The notes beneath the pieces were generated by a model that saw nothing but the letters and a program-made list of their open reading frames with translations, was not told the origin of the DNA and did not search any database. Shown one piece after another: positions 51,872 to 60,528 of a stretch of DNA of 64,000 nt. The position numbers and the translations under genes were made by a program. The DNA is from Marinirhabdus sp963799365 (GTDB lineage: Bacteria; Bacteroidota; Bacteroidia; Flavobacteriales; Flavobacteriaceae): assembly GCA_963799365.1 (NCBI GenBank), contig CAWCWV010000006.1, positions 1 through 64,000 of the forward strand. Direction: 5' to 3'. Numbering within the stretch: position 1 is the stretch's first letter; the number at the start of each line of letters is the position of its first letter.

Positions 51872-52966
51872 TTATAAATCAAGCAAGAACTTCATTGTAT
51901 CTACTCCATCTGCATAATCCGAAAGTTTTGGTTCTTGTGCTTCACCAAAAGGGATGTGCTTTTCTGAAACGATACATTGAATGTTTTCTTTTGCAGCATC
52001 TAATGTGGAGGCCAAGGCTTCCAAATTAGTATAGGTTTCATAAAAAACTACCGAGATAGGAGAGGAGAACCCTGTGTCTTCCTTGAGTATCATGAATTCG
52101 TTATCTAGTAATTTTACCAGACTCATTAAATAAACTGCTTTATTATAATCGTAATTATTGATGTATTTATGATTATTAATGACTTCTTTCCAGGCAAACA
52201 TTCCGTTAAAAAAATGATCCCACTTATAATCTTCGGGAACATATATTTTTGAGACATTGCGGCATCCCAAACCAAAGTATCTAAAAATATCATCGGCCAA
52301 GGCTTCCATCTGTTCTGGCGTTTCGGTTCCTGTGATGATAGCAACGCTGTTTCTGTTTTTTCTAATAATATTAGGATACTTTCCGAAATAATGTTCAAAA
52401 TATAAAGCAGTATTATCACTTCCTGTGGCAATAACCGCATCAAAATCTTCTAATGTTGAAGTGGTTAGTTCAATCTTTTCTTCGAGTAAAGGTTCAATCG
52501 CGATTAGGTATTTGCTTACAAAAGGAAGTAAAATAGTATCATTAGACGAAAGTTTACCCAAAACCGAATGTCCCGACAGCAAAACACACATAAAGTCATG
52601 AAAGCCAACCAACGGTATGTTTCCCGCCATAATAATAGCTACTTTTTTTTCTGAATTCACTTTGCCATCTTCATGCCCCGACCGTAAAGGGTGTTCCTGC
52701 GCTAGATCCAAAATTTTATATGCTGAAAGCCATTTCTTTATAGTAGATTCTGTTAATGCGTTTCCCCAACTCTTACAAGAAAATTGAAGATTATCTTCAG
52801 TAAACCAAGTGTTTTTTGTTTTGGCTACATTTAAAACAGCTTGCATTTCAGCAAAAAAAGTATCATTGTAAAGAACAGAGGATTGTTTTGTTGGAATGTT
52901 TTCAGCAAACTGTGATAAAAAAGTGCCTAATTGTATAAACGCGTTAATTCTTTGTTGTAATTGCAT
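51872..52966 (-). CDS. Acyl-CoA reductase (LuxC family)
   Basis: Protein of 364 residues, matching the LuxC/acyl-CoA reductase family, which reduces acyl-CoA or acyl-ACP to aldehyde with NADPH. The catalytic cysteine is in 'YFGLGCRNVSKIYVP', and 'KVAIIMAGNIPLVGFHDF' is the nucleotide-binding segment. No luxAB genes are present, so this is not luminescence; in Bacteroidota it is a conserved housekeeping gene next to ferredoxin and serC. The start at 52966 is preferred over the adjacent ATG 52969. Its role may be in lipid or wax metabolism. Confidence 0.85.
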   Translation of the reverse strand: MQLQQRINAFIQLGTFLSQFAENIPTKQSSVLYNDTFFAEMQAVLNVAKTKNTWFTEDNLQFSCKSWGNALTESTIKKWLSAYKILDLAQEHPLRSGHEDGKVNSEKKVAIIMAGNIPLVGFHDFMCVLLSGHSVLGKLSSNDTILLPFVSKYLIAIEPLLEEKIELTTSTLEDFDAVIATGSDNTALYFEHYFGKYPNIIRKNRNSVAIITGTETPEQMEALADDIFRYFGLGCRNVSKIYVPEDYKWDHFFNGMFAWKEVINNHKYINNYDYNKAVYLMSLVKLLDNEFMILKEDTGFSSPISVVFYETYTNLEALASTLDAAKENIQCIVSEKHIPFGEAQEPKLSDYADGVDTMKFLLDL

Positions 52967-52972
52967 CATTGT

Positions 52973-53003
52973 TTGGAGTTGCGAGTCTTAGGCATTAAAT
53001 TTG
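52973..53003 (+). promoter_or_regulatory. Promoter of the ferredoxin gene
   Basis: TTG at 52973-52975, a 20-bp spacer and TAAATTTG at 52996-53003 match the flavobacterial consensus. The ferredoxin start is 27 bp on. Confidence 0.7.
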
Positions 53004-53005
53004 TG

Positions 53006-53036
53006 CAAAGTTAGAAAAAGAAATTCCCTATGGCAA
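53006..53036 (-). promoter_or_regulatory. Promoter of the acyl-CoA reductase gene
   Basis: On the minus strand, TTG (53036-53034), a 20-bp spacer and TAACTTTG (53013-53006) match the consensus. The -33 element lies inside the first codons of the ferredoxin gene, and the two opposing -7 boxes are only 2 bp apart. Confidence 0.65.
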
Positions 53037-53380
53037 TTATAATAACAGATGAATGTATTAACTGTGGTGCGTGTGAGCCTGAATGCCCAAATACCGCAAT
53101 TTACGAAGGCGCAGACGATTGGCGCTATGCAGATGGAACCGATCTTGAAGGCAGTCTAGTGCTACCTAATGGTAAAGCGGTAGACGCTAATGAAACTCAG
53201 GAACCAGTAAGTGACGAGATTTACTATATTGTGGCAGATAAATGTACAGAGTGTAAAGGGTTTCATGAAGAGCCTCAGTGTGCAGCAGTGTGCCCAGTAG
53301 ACTGTTGCGTTCCTGATGAGGATAATGTTGAAACAGAAGAAGTCTTATTAAGTAAACAAGCATTTATGCACCATAAATAG
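53030..53380 (+). CDS. 2[4Fe-4S] ferredoxin
   Basis: Ferredoxin of 116 residues with two cluster-binding motifs. The first is 'CINCGACEPECP' (C-x2-C-x2-C-x3-C); the second is 'CTECKGFHEEPQCAAVCP' (C-x2-C-x8-C-x3-C), an insertion typical of the Chromatium/Alvin type. It carries electrons at low potential; the partner is unknown. Divergent from the acyl-CoA reductase gene, sharing an intergenic region with two opposed promoters, so the two may be coregulated. A terminator follows. Confidence 0.95.
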   Translation: MAIIITDECINCGACEPECPNTAIYEGADDWRYADGTDLEGSLVLPNGKAVDANETQEPVSDEIYYIVADKCTECKGFHEEPQCAAVCPVDCCVPDEDNVETEEVLLSKQAFMHHK

Positions 53381-53398
53381 CTTGTTTATATACATAAC

Positions 53399-53427
53399 AA
53401 AACACCCGCAAAGAGCGGGTGTTTTTA
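53399..53427 (+). terminator. Terminator after ferredoxin
   Basis: AAAACACCCGC and GCGGGTGTTTT form an 11-bp stem with loop AAAGA, followed by T residues. Confidence 0.88.
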
Positions 53428-53495
53428 TTTTAGTACAATTCTAAGTCTGCTAGTGACCTCTCTGAAAAGTACGCAATGTGCGGGGGTATAAAATA

Positions 53496-54032
53496 TTATT
53501 TCATTTTATCTTTCTTCATTTTCATTTTATTCTTTTTCATTTTTTTATCATTTTTAACTTTATAGATGTAATTCATCACTCCATCATTATCTGGATCATA
53601 ACTTTCGATCACTAAATCTCCGTCTGCGTTAAAATATCCGAAAGAGTTGTTCCCTTCTTGTGAATAAATATAATATCCTTTTTGAGTACTAGGATACAGT
53701 CTAGCAACTTTTGCGTTTTTGTTGTTTGTATTTACTATATAGTATCCATCTTTTTCTGGCATAAATCTATAATTTACTCCACCATAACTATAATCAACAT
53801 CTGTCATAATTGTTGTCGGCTTCATTATAGTGTTAAAATTCTGACTCGAGGTTTTATTACCAAGTGCTAAATTGGTTCTGGATTTTGTCTCAACCGTTTT
53901 GGTTTTAACATCAACTCCATCAGTATCAGTAACTATAGTTTTCTTTGTAGTTTTAACTTCTTTTTCGTTTGTGTTTTGTGCCAAACCAACTGTAAATGTT
54001 GTTAATGCGGCAATCATTAGTATCTTTTTCAT
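53496..54032 (-). CDS. Secreted protein with Lys/Met-rich tail
   Basis: Exported protein of 178 residues with a signal peptide ending 'TVGLAQ'. The next region, 'VKTTKKTIVTDTDGVDVKTKTVE', resembles the N-terminus of the protein at 55976-56452. The middle (about 70-150) is rich in Tyr, Asn and Asp and includes 'FNADGDLVIESYDPDNDG', which may bind calcium. The last ~20 residues are Lys and Met only ('KKMKKNKMKMKKDKMK'). I do not recognise the family. It ends the window's left half of a cluster with two alpha/beta hydrolases. Confidence 0.75.
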   Translation of the reverse strand: MKKILMIAALTTFTVGLAQNTNEKEVKTTKKTIVTDTDGVDVKTKTVETKSRTNLALGNKTSSQNFNTIMKPTTIMTDVDYSYGGVNYRFMPEKDGYYIVNTNNKNAKVARLYPSTQKGYYIYSQEGNNSFGYFNADGDLVIESYDPDNDGVMNYIYKVKNDKKMKKNKMKMKKDKMK

Positions 54033-54202
54033 CTTTTTTATTTTTTGTTATATAGAATAATATACAATAGATGGTTGTTAACTATTACTAATGCTATAAT
54101 AAGTCTTTGCTAAATTGCGTTTGAGACCTCGCTATTTAACATAAATTAACTTAATTAAGAAAGATGGTTTACCTAGAGCATAAGTTTTTGTAATTTAGTA
54201 AG

Positions 54203-55066
54203 ATGCCATATTGGATTCAAATTACTATTTGGGTTGTTGCTATTTATCTAGTGATAAGTTTGCTTTTATATTATATACAGGATTACTTTTTGTTTAAGCC
54301 AGAGAAACTGCCTAAAGATTTTATTTTTCATTATGAAAATCAGGAAGTTGAAGAATATAATCTTGAAACTACCGATGGCGCTATTATAAATGGACTTCAT
54401 TTTAAAACTAAAAGGACACGTGGTGTTGTTCTTTACCTTAAAGGAAACAGTAAAAGTATGAAGGGCTGGGGCAAATTTGCAGTAGATTTTACACGTCACG
54501 GCTATGATGTAATTATGGTAGATTATCGTGGATTTGGTAAAAGCATAGGAAAGCGAACTCAGGAGAATTTAAAAAAAGACCTTCAATATGTCTATGATAA
54601 AATGAAAGAACGAGTTTCTGAAGAATATATAGTATTGTATGGAAGGTCTTTGGGTTCTGGTTTTGCCACTAAACTTGCATCTATGAACAATCCCAAAATG
54701 CTTGTTTTGGATGCTCCTTATTATAGTTTATTGAAAGTAACAGGTCGCTATATGGCATTTATGCCACTTTCTATTTTGCTGAAATATCCTATGCCAACCT
54801 ACAAGTGGCTACAATATGTAAGATGTCCTGTTCATATCATTCACGGTACTAACGACACACTTATTCCTTTTAAGAGTAGTGTGAAATTATCGAAAATAAA
54901 TCCTTCCCTTACTCGACTTTGGCCAGTTATAGATGGGGGTCATAAGAATTTAAATAATTTTGAATCCTATCACGAAATATTAAGACAGATTATTAATTTT
55001 GAGGATGAAAAAATAGATTTGTCCACCACCAGTTATAGGGTGAAACATTCTGCAAAAAAAGCCTAA
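54203..55066 (+). CDS. Membrane-anchored alpha/beta hydrolase (copy 1)
   Basis: Hydrolase of 287 residues with one N-terminal transmembrane helix ('ITIWVVAIYLVISLLLYYI'), so the domain faces the periplasm or cytosol at the membrane. The triad is visible: nucleophile in 'YGRSLGSGFAT', aspartate in 'HGTNDTLIPF', histidine in 'DGGHKNLNNF'. 'MVDYRGFGKSIGKRTQENL' is the family pattern. The neighbour 55079-55894 is a paralogue 12 bp downstream. Substrate unknown. Confidence 0.9.
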   Translation: MPYWIQITIWVVAIYLVISLLLYYIQDYFLFKPEKLPKDFIFHYENQEVEEYNLETTDGAIINGLHFKTKRTRGVVLYLKGNSKSMKGWGKFAVDFTRHGYDVIMVDYRGFGKSIGKRTQENLKKDLQYVYDKMKERVSEEYIVLYGRSLGSGFATKLASMNNPKMLVLDAPYYSLLKVTGRYMAFMPLSILLKYPMPTYKWLQYVRCPVHIIHGTNDTLIPFKSSVKLSKINPSLTRLWPVIDGGHKNLNNFESYHEILRQIINFEDEKIDLSTTSYRVKHSAKKA

Positions 55067-55078
55067 TAGCCTTAAGTA

Positions 55079-55894
55079 ATGAAAAGAATTTTCAAATTCC
55101 TGTTTGCTGCTCTTATTATTTTTGTAATTATTATCGGAGGCCTTTACACTTTTCAAGAGAAATTCATTTTCTTACCTAAAGCCTTAGATGAAGGTTACAC
55201 GTATAGTTTTCCGTTATTAGCATCCAGCGTCACTTTTGAAGAGTTATTTATAGATACCCAAGACGGAGAACGTCTCAATGCGCTTTATTTTAAAGTTGAG
55301 AAGCCAAATGGTTTGGTGGTATATTTTCATGGAAATGCTCATAATTTATCCAAATGGGGCACCATAGCCTCTCAATTCACGCAACATAATTACAATGTAA
55401 TTATGTTAGACTATCGTGGTTATGGAAAAAGTACAGGAAAACGAACCGAATCAGCTATGTACCAGGACGCACTAACTTTTTATAAGAAAGCGAACAAGTT
55501 ATTCCCGGAGTCTCAAACTACTGTTTATGGAAGATCTTTGGGAACTACTTTTGCAACTTATGTAGCATCTAAGAATAAACCTCGTAAACTGATATTAGAA
55601 TCGCCATTTTATAGTCTTACCGATGTAGTAAAAATGCGATATCCCTATTTACCAGCTGAACAGCTTTTGAAGTATAATTTTAATACAGGAGATTATGCAC
55701 AAGGTGTTACTTCTAGAGTCACGATTATTCATGGTACTGAGGATGGTGTTGTACCTTACAAGTCTGGAGAAAAACTATTTCAAGTATTTCCTGAAGATCT
55801 TCGCAAAATGATCACGATAAAAGGGGGTGAACATAATAACTTGGCAACATTTCAGGAATATACTATCGCACTTTACAGTGAATTGAGTTACTAG
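55079..55894 (+). CDS. Membrane-anchored alpha/beta hydrolase (copy 2)
   Basis: Hydrolase of 271 residues, paralogous to 54203-55066: an N-terminal hydrophobic helix ('FLFAALIIFVIIIGGLYTF'), nucleophile in 'YGRSLGTTFAT', aspartate in 'HGTEDGVVPY' and histidine in 'KGGEHNNLATF'. 'MLDYRGYGKSTGKRTESAM' is shared with copy 1. They form a two-gene operon and end at a strong terminator (55907-55937). Tandem duplication with divergence implies related but distinct substrates. Confidence 0.9.
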   Translation: MKRIFKFLFAALIIFVIIIGGLYTFQEKFIFLPKALDEGYTYSFPLLASSVTFEELFIDTQDGERLNALYFKVEKPNGLVVYFHGNAHNLSKWGTIASQFTQHNYNVIMLDYRGYGKSTGKRTESAMYQDALTFYKKANKLFPESQTTVYGRSLGTTFATYVASKNKPRKLILESPFYSLTDVVKMRYPYLPAEQLLKYNFNTGDYAQGVTSRVTIIHGTEDGVVPYKSGEKLFQVFPEDLRKMITIKGGEHNNLATFQEYTIALYSELSY

Positions 55895-55906
55895 CATTTC
55901 AGCAAT

Positions 55907-55937
55907 AAAAAACCCACCAATTTTGGTGGGTTTTTTT
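55907..55937. terminator. Bidirectional terminator
   Basis: AAAAAACCCACCAA and TTGGTGGGTTTTTT form a 14-bp stem with a two- to three-base loop and T-runs on both strands, between the hydrolase operon and the convergent secreted-protein gene. Confidence 0.9.
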
Positions 55938-55975
55938 AATAAATTCTAAAATTGTACTAGTTAATTCCGTCTCCG

Positions 55976-56452
55976 TCAGGATCTTTTTTCAATTTTGCCA
56001 TACCTTTTGGGCGCGATCTGCAGTTCCATTCTTCTTTTTTCTAGCTCTTCCATCATCTTCTTCTTATTAGCTTCCAATGCCTTTCTCTCTTTTTCAGCTA
56101 ATTCCATTTGCATTTGTTTAGATTTCTCTAAATTCATTTGCTGAGTTTTCATTTTTTGATCAACTAGCATCTTGTTTTCTGTATTCATGCTAGTGTCAGA
56201 ATTAACAACTTCTGTCATGTCGGCATTCATTTTTGTTACTTTTTTTGCCTGATCCTCCATTTCGTTATCTTCAACATTTATAACATCTATCTGGGCATCT
56301 GTATCTTCAACGGTTTGAGTAGTAACTTGTTTATCGTCAGTGACACGTACTTTTTTGGTGGTTGTTTTTTTCTGTACGTTTTTTTGCACTTGTGCATTAA
56401 CAGTTACGGTAGATAGTAACACTACACAAAGTATGCTAAGTATTGTTTTCAT
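55976..56452 (-). CDS. Secreted coiled-coil protein, probably frameshifted at the 3' end
   Basis: Exported protein of 158 residues, with a signal peptide ending 'VTVNAQ'. The N-terminal region 'KTTTKKVRVTDDKQVTTQTVE' resembles 53496-54032. Residues ~95-140 are a Met/Lys/Glu-rich coiled coil ('SKQMQMELAEKERKALEA'). The C-terminus as read is 'IAPKRYGKIEKRS'. In the other frame the same DNA encodes 'SRPKGMAKLKKDPDGDGIN' and stops at 55957, a much more natural ending (DPDGDG looks like a calcium-binding loop). A one-base indel in about 56000-56022 would explain this. Family unknown. Confidence 0.7.
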   Translation of the reverse strand: MKTILSILCVVLLSTVTVNAQVQKNVQKKTTTKKVRVTDDKQVTTQTVEDTDAQIDVINVEDNEMEDQAKKVTKMNADMTEVVNSDTSMNTENKMLVDQKMKTQQMNLEKSKQMQMELAEKERKALEANKKKMMEELEKRRMELQIAPKRYGKIEKRS

Positions 56453-56637
56453 AATGTTTGATTTAATTGTTTATAAGGTCAAATGTAAAGTACCAGTTGT
56501 TAAATAACTGCCAACTAGCACTCAAAATTTTCCTATTTTTTTAGATATATCGCTTATTAAAAAGATGTGTTTATTGGAACTATGCCGTATATTTGCCGGC
56601 TAAAATAGCCACGTCGCTATAGAAAAGAATAGAACTC

Positions 56638-57732
56638 ATGAAAGCAGGAATCGTAGGACTACCAAATGTTGGAAAATCCACCCTTTTTAATTGTTTATCA
56701 AACGCCAAAGCCCAAAGCGCGAACTTCCCATTTTGTACTATTGAACCAAATATTGGTGTAGTAAATGTTCCGGATAGCCGTTTGGTAAAATTGGAAGAAC
56801 TAGTAAATCCAGAACGAGTATTGCCAGCTACAGTAGAGATTGTAGATATTGCAGGGCTTGTAAAAGGTGCTAGTAAAGGGGAAGGGTTAGGAAACCAGTT
56901 TTTAGGGAATATTCGCGAAACCGATGCTATTTTGCACGTACTTCGTTGTTTTGACGATGATAATATCATTCACGTAGATGGTAGCGTAGATCCTATTCGC
57001 GATAAAGAAACTATTGATATTGAATTGCAACTGAAGGATCTAGATACTGTAGATAAGAAATTAGAAAAAGTAAAACGAGCTTCAAGAACAGGTAATAAAG
57101 ATGCACAAAAGGAAGAAGTTATTCTTCTTAAAATAAAAGAAGGTTTAGAGAAAGGAATTTCTGTACGTGCTATTACAATTGCTAAAGACGATAGAGAGGA
57201 TTTTGTAAAACCATTACAGTTTATTACAGATAAACCAGTGATGTATGTTTGTAATGTAGACGAAAATGCCGCAGCAAATGGTAATGCTTATGTAGACCGT
57301 GTTAAAGAAGCCGTAGCCAATGAAAATGCTGAAGTAGTTATTCTAGCCGTAGGTACTGAAGCTGATATCACCGAATTAGAAACTTTTGAAGAACGCAAAA
57401 TGTTTTTGGAAGATTTAGGATTGAAAGAGCCTGGTTCTGCAAAATTAATCCGTGGTGCTTATAGTTTATTGAACCTACAAACCTATTTTACGGCTGGAGT
57501 GAAGGAAGTACGCGCCTGGACCATCCCTATTGGTTCAACTGCCCCACAAGCAGCTGGAGTTATCCATACCGATTTTGAAAAAGGATTTATACGTGCCGAA
57601 GTAATTAAATACGCAGATTACATTCAATTTGGTAGTGAAGCCAAAGTTAAAGAAGCCGGGAAAATGGGTGTTGAAGGGAAAGAATATATCGTGAAAGATG
57701 GCGATGTGATGCACTTTAGGTTTAATGTATAA
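56638..57732 (+). CDS. ychF: Redox-regulated ATPase YchF/OLA1
   Basis: YchF (364 residues), a universally conserved P-loop protein that uses ATP rather than GTP and binds the ribosome. Walker A is 'GLPNVGKSTLFN'; the G4 region is NVDE ('VCNVDENAA') instead of NKxD, as expected for this family. A C-terminal TGS domain lies at about 280-360 ('SLLNLQTYFTAGVKEVRAWTI'). Length is normal. A -7 box TATATTTG sits at 56588-56595. Confidence 0.97.
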   Translation: MKAGIVGLPNVGKSTLFNCLSNAKAQSANFPFCTIEPNIGVVNVPDSRLVKLEELVNPERVLPATVEIVDIAGLVKGASKGEGLGNQFLGNIRETDAILHVLRCFDDDNIIHVDGSVDPIRDKETIDIELQLKDLDTVDKKLEKVKRASRTGNKDAQKEEVILLKIKEGLEKGISVRAITIAKDDREDFVKPLQFITDKPVMYVCNVDENAAANGNAYVDRVKEAVANENAEVVILAVGTEADITELETFEERKMFLEDLGLKEPGSAKLIRGAYSLLNLQTYFTAGVKEVRAWTIPIGSTAPQAAGVIHTDFEKGFIRAEVIKYADYIQFGSEAKVKEAGKMGVEGKEYIVKDGDVMHFRFNV

Positions 57733-57917
57733 TAGAGTTAATTATATAGCTTAGTGTCAAATAAAAGCCACTTTAATTCAATTTAGAAAAAGCTCAATCA
57801 TTCTATTAGAACCTTAAGATCTATTATAAGTTTTTTCTGTTTTTATAACGATAGCTTAATCTCATTATAGCAATTAATCGCTATTAGTAAATTTTGAAAC
57901 TCTGTTGCTATTAATTT

Positions 57918-57960
57918 ATACTCAGTTGAATTAATTTTCAGAATAAATACTCGGTTGAAT
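57918..57960. repeat. Short direct repeat in the ychF downstream spacer
   Basis: ATACTCAGTTGAAT (57918-57931) and ATACTCGGTTGAAT (57947-57960) are 13/14 identical and 29 bp apart, just before the thioredoxin-fold gene end. The rest of the spacer 57733-57971 is AT-rich with no gene seen. Confidence 0.6.
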
Positions 57961-57971
57961 CCACCACCAAC

Positions 57972-58529
57972 TTACTGTTTCCATTTTATATTACAACCCA
58001 TACTCGGTTTCTGTTCTTTACGCTGGGGGTTATTATTTAGGATATTATCTATCGCTTCACGGAGGTCTCGTCCATTTACCGGGATCCCATTACCGGGACG
58101 ACTGTTGTCCAATTGGCCTCTGTATACAAGTTTTAAATCTGCATCAAACAAATAAAAATCTGGTGTGCAAGCGGCGTCATAAGCTTTTGCAATTTCCTGG
58201 GTTTCGTCAAAGAGATATGGAAAGGGATAGTTTTCTTTTCTTGCGACGTCCCACATATATTTTGGGGCATCTTGTGGATAGTTTTCAATGTCGTTACTAC
58301 TAATAGCTACAAAGCCAAAACCTGTTACACGATAATCGTTAGCCAGGCGCACCAGCTCTTCGTTTACGTGTTTTACAAAAGGGCAATGATTACTAATAAA
58401 TAGCACCACCGTTCCTTTTTCACCACGAACATCTTTTAATCTTACAGGCTTGTTGGTGCTAGCATCTGTTAACGTAAAGTCTGGTGCTTGGGTGCCTAGA
58501 GGCATCATATTGGAAGGTGTCAAAGCCAT
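57972..58529 (-). CDS. Thioredoxin-fold AhpC/TSA-family protein
   Basis: Redoxin-family protein of 185 residues when started at 58529 ('MALTPSNMMPLG'). A single conserved cysteine lies in 'FISNHCPFVKHVNEEL' at the CxxC position, and another in 'DAACTPDFYLFD' near the cis-proline. This is the flavobacterial 'thioredoxin family protein' type, which occurs with peroxide defence genes. It is cytosolic. Whether it reduces peroxides or disulfides is not decided by sequence. Confidence 0.85.
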   Translation of the reverse strand: MALTPSNMMPLGTQAPDFTLTDASTNKPVRLKDVRGEKGTVVLFISNHCPFVKHVNEELVRLANDYRVTGFGFVAISSNDIENYPQDAPKYMWDVARKENYPFPYLFDETQEIAKAYDAACTPDFYLFDADLKLVYRGQLDNSRPGNGIPVNGRDLREAIDNILNNNPQRKEQKPSMGCNIKWKQ

Positions 58530-58696
58530 AGCGTTGTTTTCTATATTAATGTAAGTTACAAGTTGTACGTTACAATTCAAAGATACAATTATGAACGCTC
58601 TTCATCATACGAAGCGGTGTCTATCATTTATTAAACATATAATAAAAATTTGAATGTCTGCCGAAGCCTATGTATCTTTAGTAAAACAAAAAGATT

Positions 58697-59008
58697 ATGG
58701 ACAAAGGATATAGTTCGCTCTCTGTAGCGATAGAACAATTACAAAACGAAGGATACACCGAAGATTTCAACCTTGTGGAAGATGGAATATTATCCAAAGG
58801 ATTAAAGCAACAGTGGAAGGCAGGCGACTGTGAGGTAGTGCAGTACTTTCGATTTGAAGGGATGACAGACCCAGGAGATAACTCCATCTTATATGCCATT
58901 AAAACTGCCGATGGCAAAAAAGGATTGCTAGTAGATAATTATAGTGCTGCAGGAACCTATATTTCTGAAGAGATGCGCAATAAACTCAGGATTACCCATA
59001 ATGAATAA
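58697..59008 (+). CDS. Small conserved protein (often mislabelled PRPP synthetase)
   Basis: A 103-residue protein, acidic, with a 'KGLKQQWKAGDCEVVQYFRFEG' strand region and 'NSILYAIKTADGKKGLLVD'. Relatives in Bacteroidota are sometimes called phosphoribosylpyrophosphate synthetase, yet the protein is only a third of that enzyme's length and has no PRPP-binding motif, so I treat the function as unknown. It overlaps the next gene's start by 8 bp, implying coupling to the tRNA-binding protein. Confidence 0.75.
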   Translation: MDKGYSSLSVAIEQLQNEGYTEDFNLVEDGILSKGLKQQWKAGDCEVVQYFRFEGMTDPGDNSILYAIKTADGKKGLLVDNYSAAGTYISEEMRNKLRITHNE

Positions 59009-59336
59009 TTTATCTTGGCATGATTTTGAAAAGGTAGATATGCGAGTTGGGACAATTTTAGAAGCAACAGACTTTACTGAAGTACGTAATCCTTCTTACA
59101 AATTGAAAATTGACTTTGGAAATACGATCGGGGTTTTAAAGTTTTCGGCTCAAATTACAAACTTGTACCAAGCTGAAGAACTTATTGGAAAGCAAGTAAT
59201 AGCAGTAGTTAATTTTCCTAAGAAACAAATAGGACCGTTTATGAGCGAATGTTTAGTATTAGGCGCTGTAGATGGAAAAGATGTGACTTTATTGCAACCC
59301 AGCAAGAATACTCCAAACGGATTAAAAGTTTCGTAA
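59001..59336 (+). CDS. tRNA-binding protein, CsaA family
   Basis: Small protein of 111 residues with one tRNA-binding (OB-fold) domain: 'FEKVDMRVGTILEA', 'YKLKIDFGNTIGVLKFSAQI', 'IGKQVIAVVNFP' and 'SECLVLGAVDGKDVTLLQP'. CsaA-type proteins bind tRNA and have been proposed as export chaperones. I start at 59001 (MNNLSWHDFEKVDM), the family N-terminus, rather than at 58944. It overlaps the preceding gene by 8 bp. Confidence 0.92.
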   Translation: MNNLSWHDFEKVDMRVGTILEATDFTEVRNPSYKLKIDFGNTIGVLKFSAQITNLYQAEELIGKQVIAVVNFPKKQIGPFMSECLVLGAVDGKDVTLLQPSKNTPNGLKVS

Positions 59337-59355
59337 CTAGATTTTGAGTAGGTAG

Positions 59356-60528
59356 TTATGAAGTTTCTGTTTTTGTGCTAGTTATAAAAAACAACCCAAA
59401 AATACCTCCAAGACATAGCACAAGAAAAATATATTTTGTAGGAATAACCGTAGTTAAAAAGGATACTAGTTGTATGCTTACAATAGACACTGCAAACCCA
59501 ATAGAGTTTACTATTGTGAGTGCAGTACCCTTAGTTGTAGAAGATGTATTTTGAGCCACCAATGTTGAAAACATAGGTGAATCTGCAATTATCATAATAC
59601 TCCAAAATAATAAGAAAATTAAGAATATCCAGCTGTTAGAAGTAAAGAACAGCGGAGACATCAAACAGCAACTACTAGATACTAATAAAGCGATGGTCGC
59701 CACTTTTTTACTTCCAAAGTATTGGGAAAAATAGCCAGCAGCAATACAGCCCAAACTTCCAACACTAATAATTAAAAATGACCAGAACGGCACATTAATG
59801 TTGGCAGCGTAATTTATGGTGCTATAAGCATTTAGTGAAAATGGGATGAATACCCAAAATGCATATAATTCCCACATATGTCCAAAATACCCAAAGGCCG
59901 CACCGCGGAATTTTTTATTATTAAAAATTTGTTTTAATGCCGAAAAATCAAGTTTTGATGCAGCTTTTCTATAAGGGCCATCAGGAACAAGAATTTGTAA
60001 AATAAATCCCCCAATTGCTGCTACAGATGAGGTGCTAATAATAACCCATATCCAAGAAATTTCTTGAGATAATGTGTTAATAAAATGAGGAAATGCAGTA
60101 CCTAAAACTAGTGCTCCTACGAGATATCCTAAAGATTTTCCTAACCCTTGTTCAAAATAATCTGCTGCTATTTTCATTCCAATGGGATAAATGCCTGCTA
60201 AAAAGAATCCAGTCATAAACCGAATGGCTATTAATGAAGTTAATGTATTTCCATTCCAAAGCATTCCCAAATTTATAGAGGCTCCAATTAATGCACAAAT
60301 AAAGAATACTTTAGAGGGAGAAAACCTATCGGCAATAGTTAAAAATGCAAATAGTAATGTGCCTAAGATAAATCCAAACTGCACAGAAGAGGTTAGATAC
60401 CCTAAAGCTTCGATTGGGAGTTGGAACGCTTCAGTGAGTTGGTCTAAAACGCCATTACCTGCAAACCACAATGAGGTGCAGCAAAACTGAGCAAAAACAA
60501 TAACAGCGAGAATTCCTTTGGCTTGCAT
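59356..60528 (-). CDS. MFS transporter
   Basis: Membrane transporter of 390 residues with about 12 predicted helices and a typical MFS N-terminal half ('AIRFMTGFFLAGIYPIGMKI') and cytosolic loops rich in basic residues ('PDGPYRKAASKLD'). It has no clear substrate signature. It is convergent with the CsaA gene and stands alone, divergent from nothing close. Solute unknown. Confidence 0.88.
   Translation of the reverse strand: MQAKGILAVIVFAQFCCTSLWFAGNGVLDQLTEAFQLPIEALGYLTSSVQFGFILGTLLFAFLTIADRFSPSKVFFICALIGASINLGMLWNGNTLTSLIAIRFMTGFFLAGIYPIGMKIAADYFEQGLGKSLGYLVGALVLGTAFPHFINTLSQEISWIWVIISTSSVAAIGGFILQILVPDGPYRKAASKLDFSALKQIFNNKKFRGAAFGYFGHMWELYAFWVFIPFSLNAYSTINYAANINVPFWSFLIISVGSLGCIAAGYFSQYFGSKKVATIALLVSSSCCLMSPLFFTSNSWIFLIFLLFWSIMIIADSPMFSTLVAQNTSSTTKGTALTIVNSIGFAVSIVSIQLVSFLTTVIPTKYIFLVLCLGGIFGLFFITSTKTETS

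Noticed and set aside
51872..52966. Bioluminescence gene luxC
   Set aside because: It belongs to the LuxC family, but there are no luxAB/DE genes nearby and the gene order is that of a housekeeping block in Flavobacteriaceae.
58697..59008. Phosphoribosylpyrophosphate synthetase
   Set aside because: The protein is about 100 residues and lacks the PRPP-binding loop; the true enzyme is over 300 residues.
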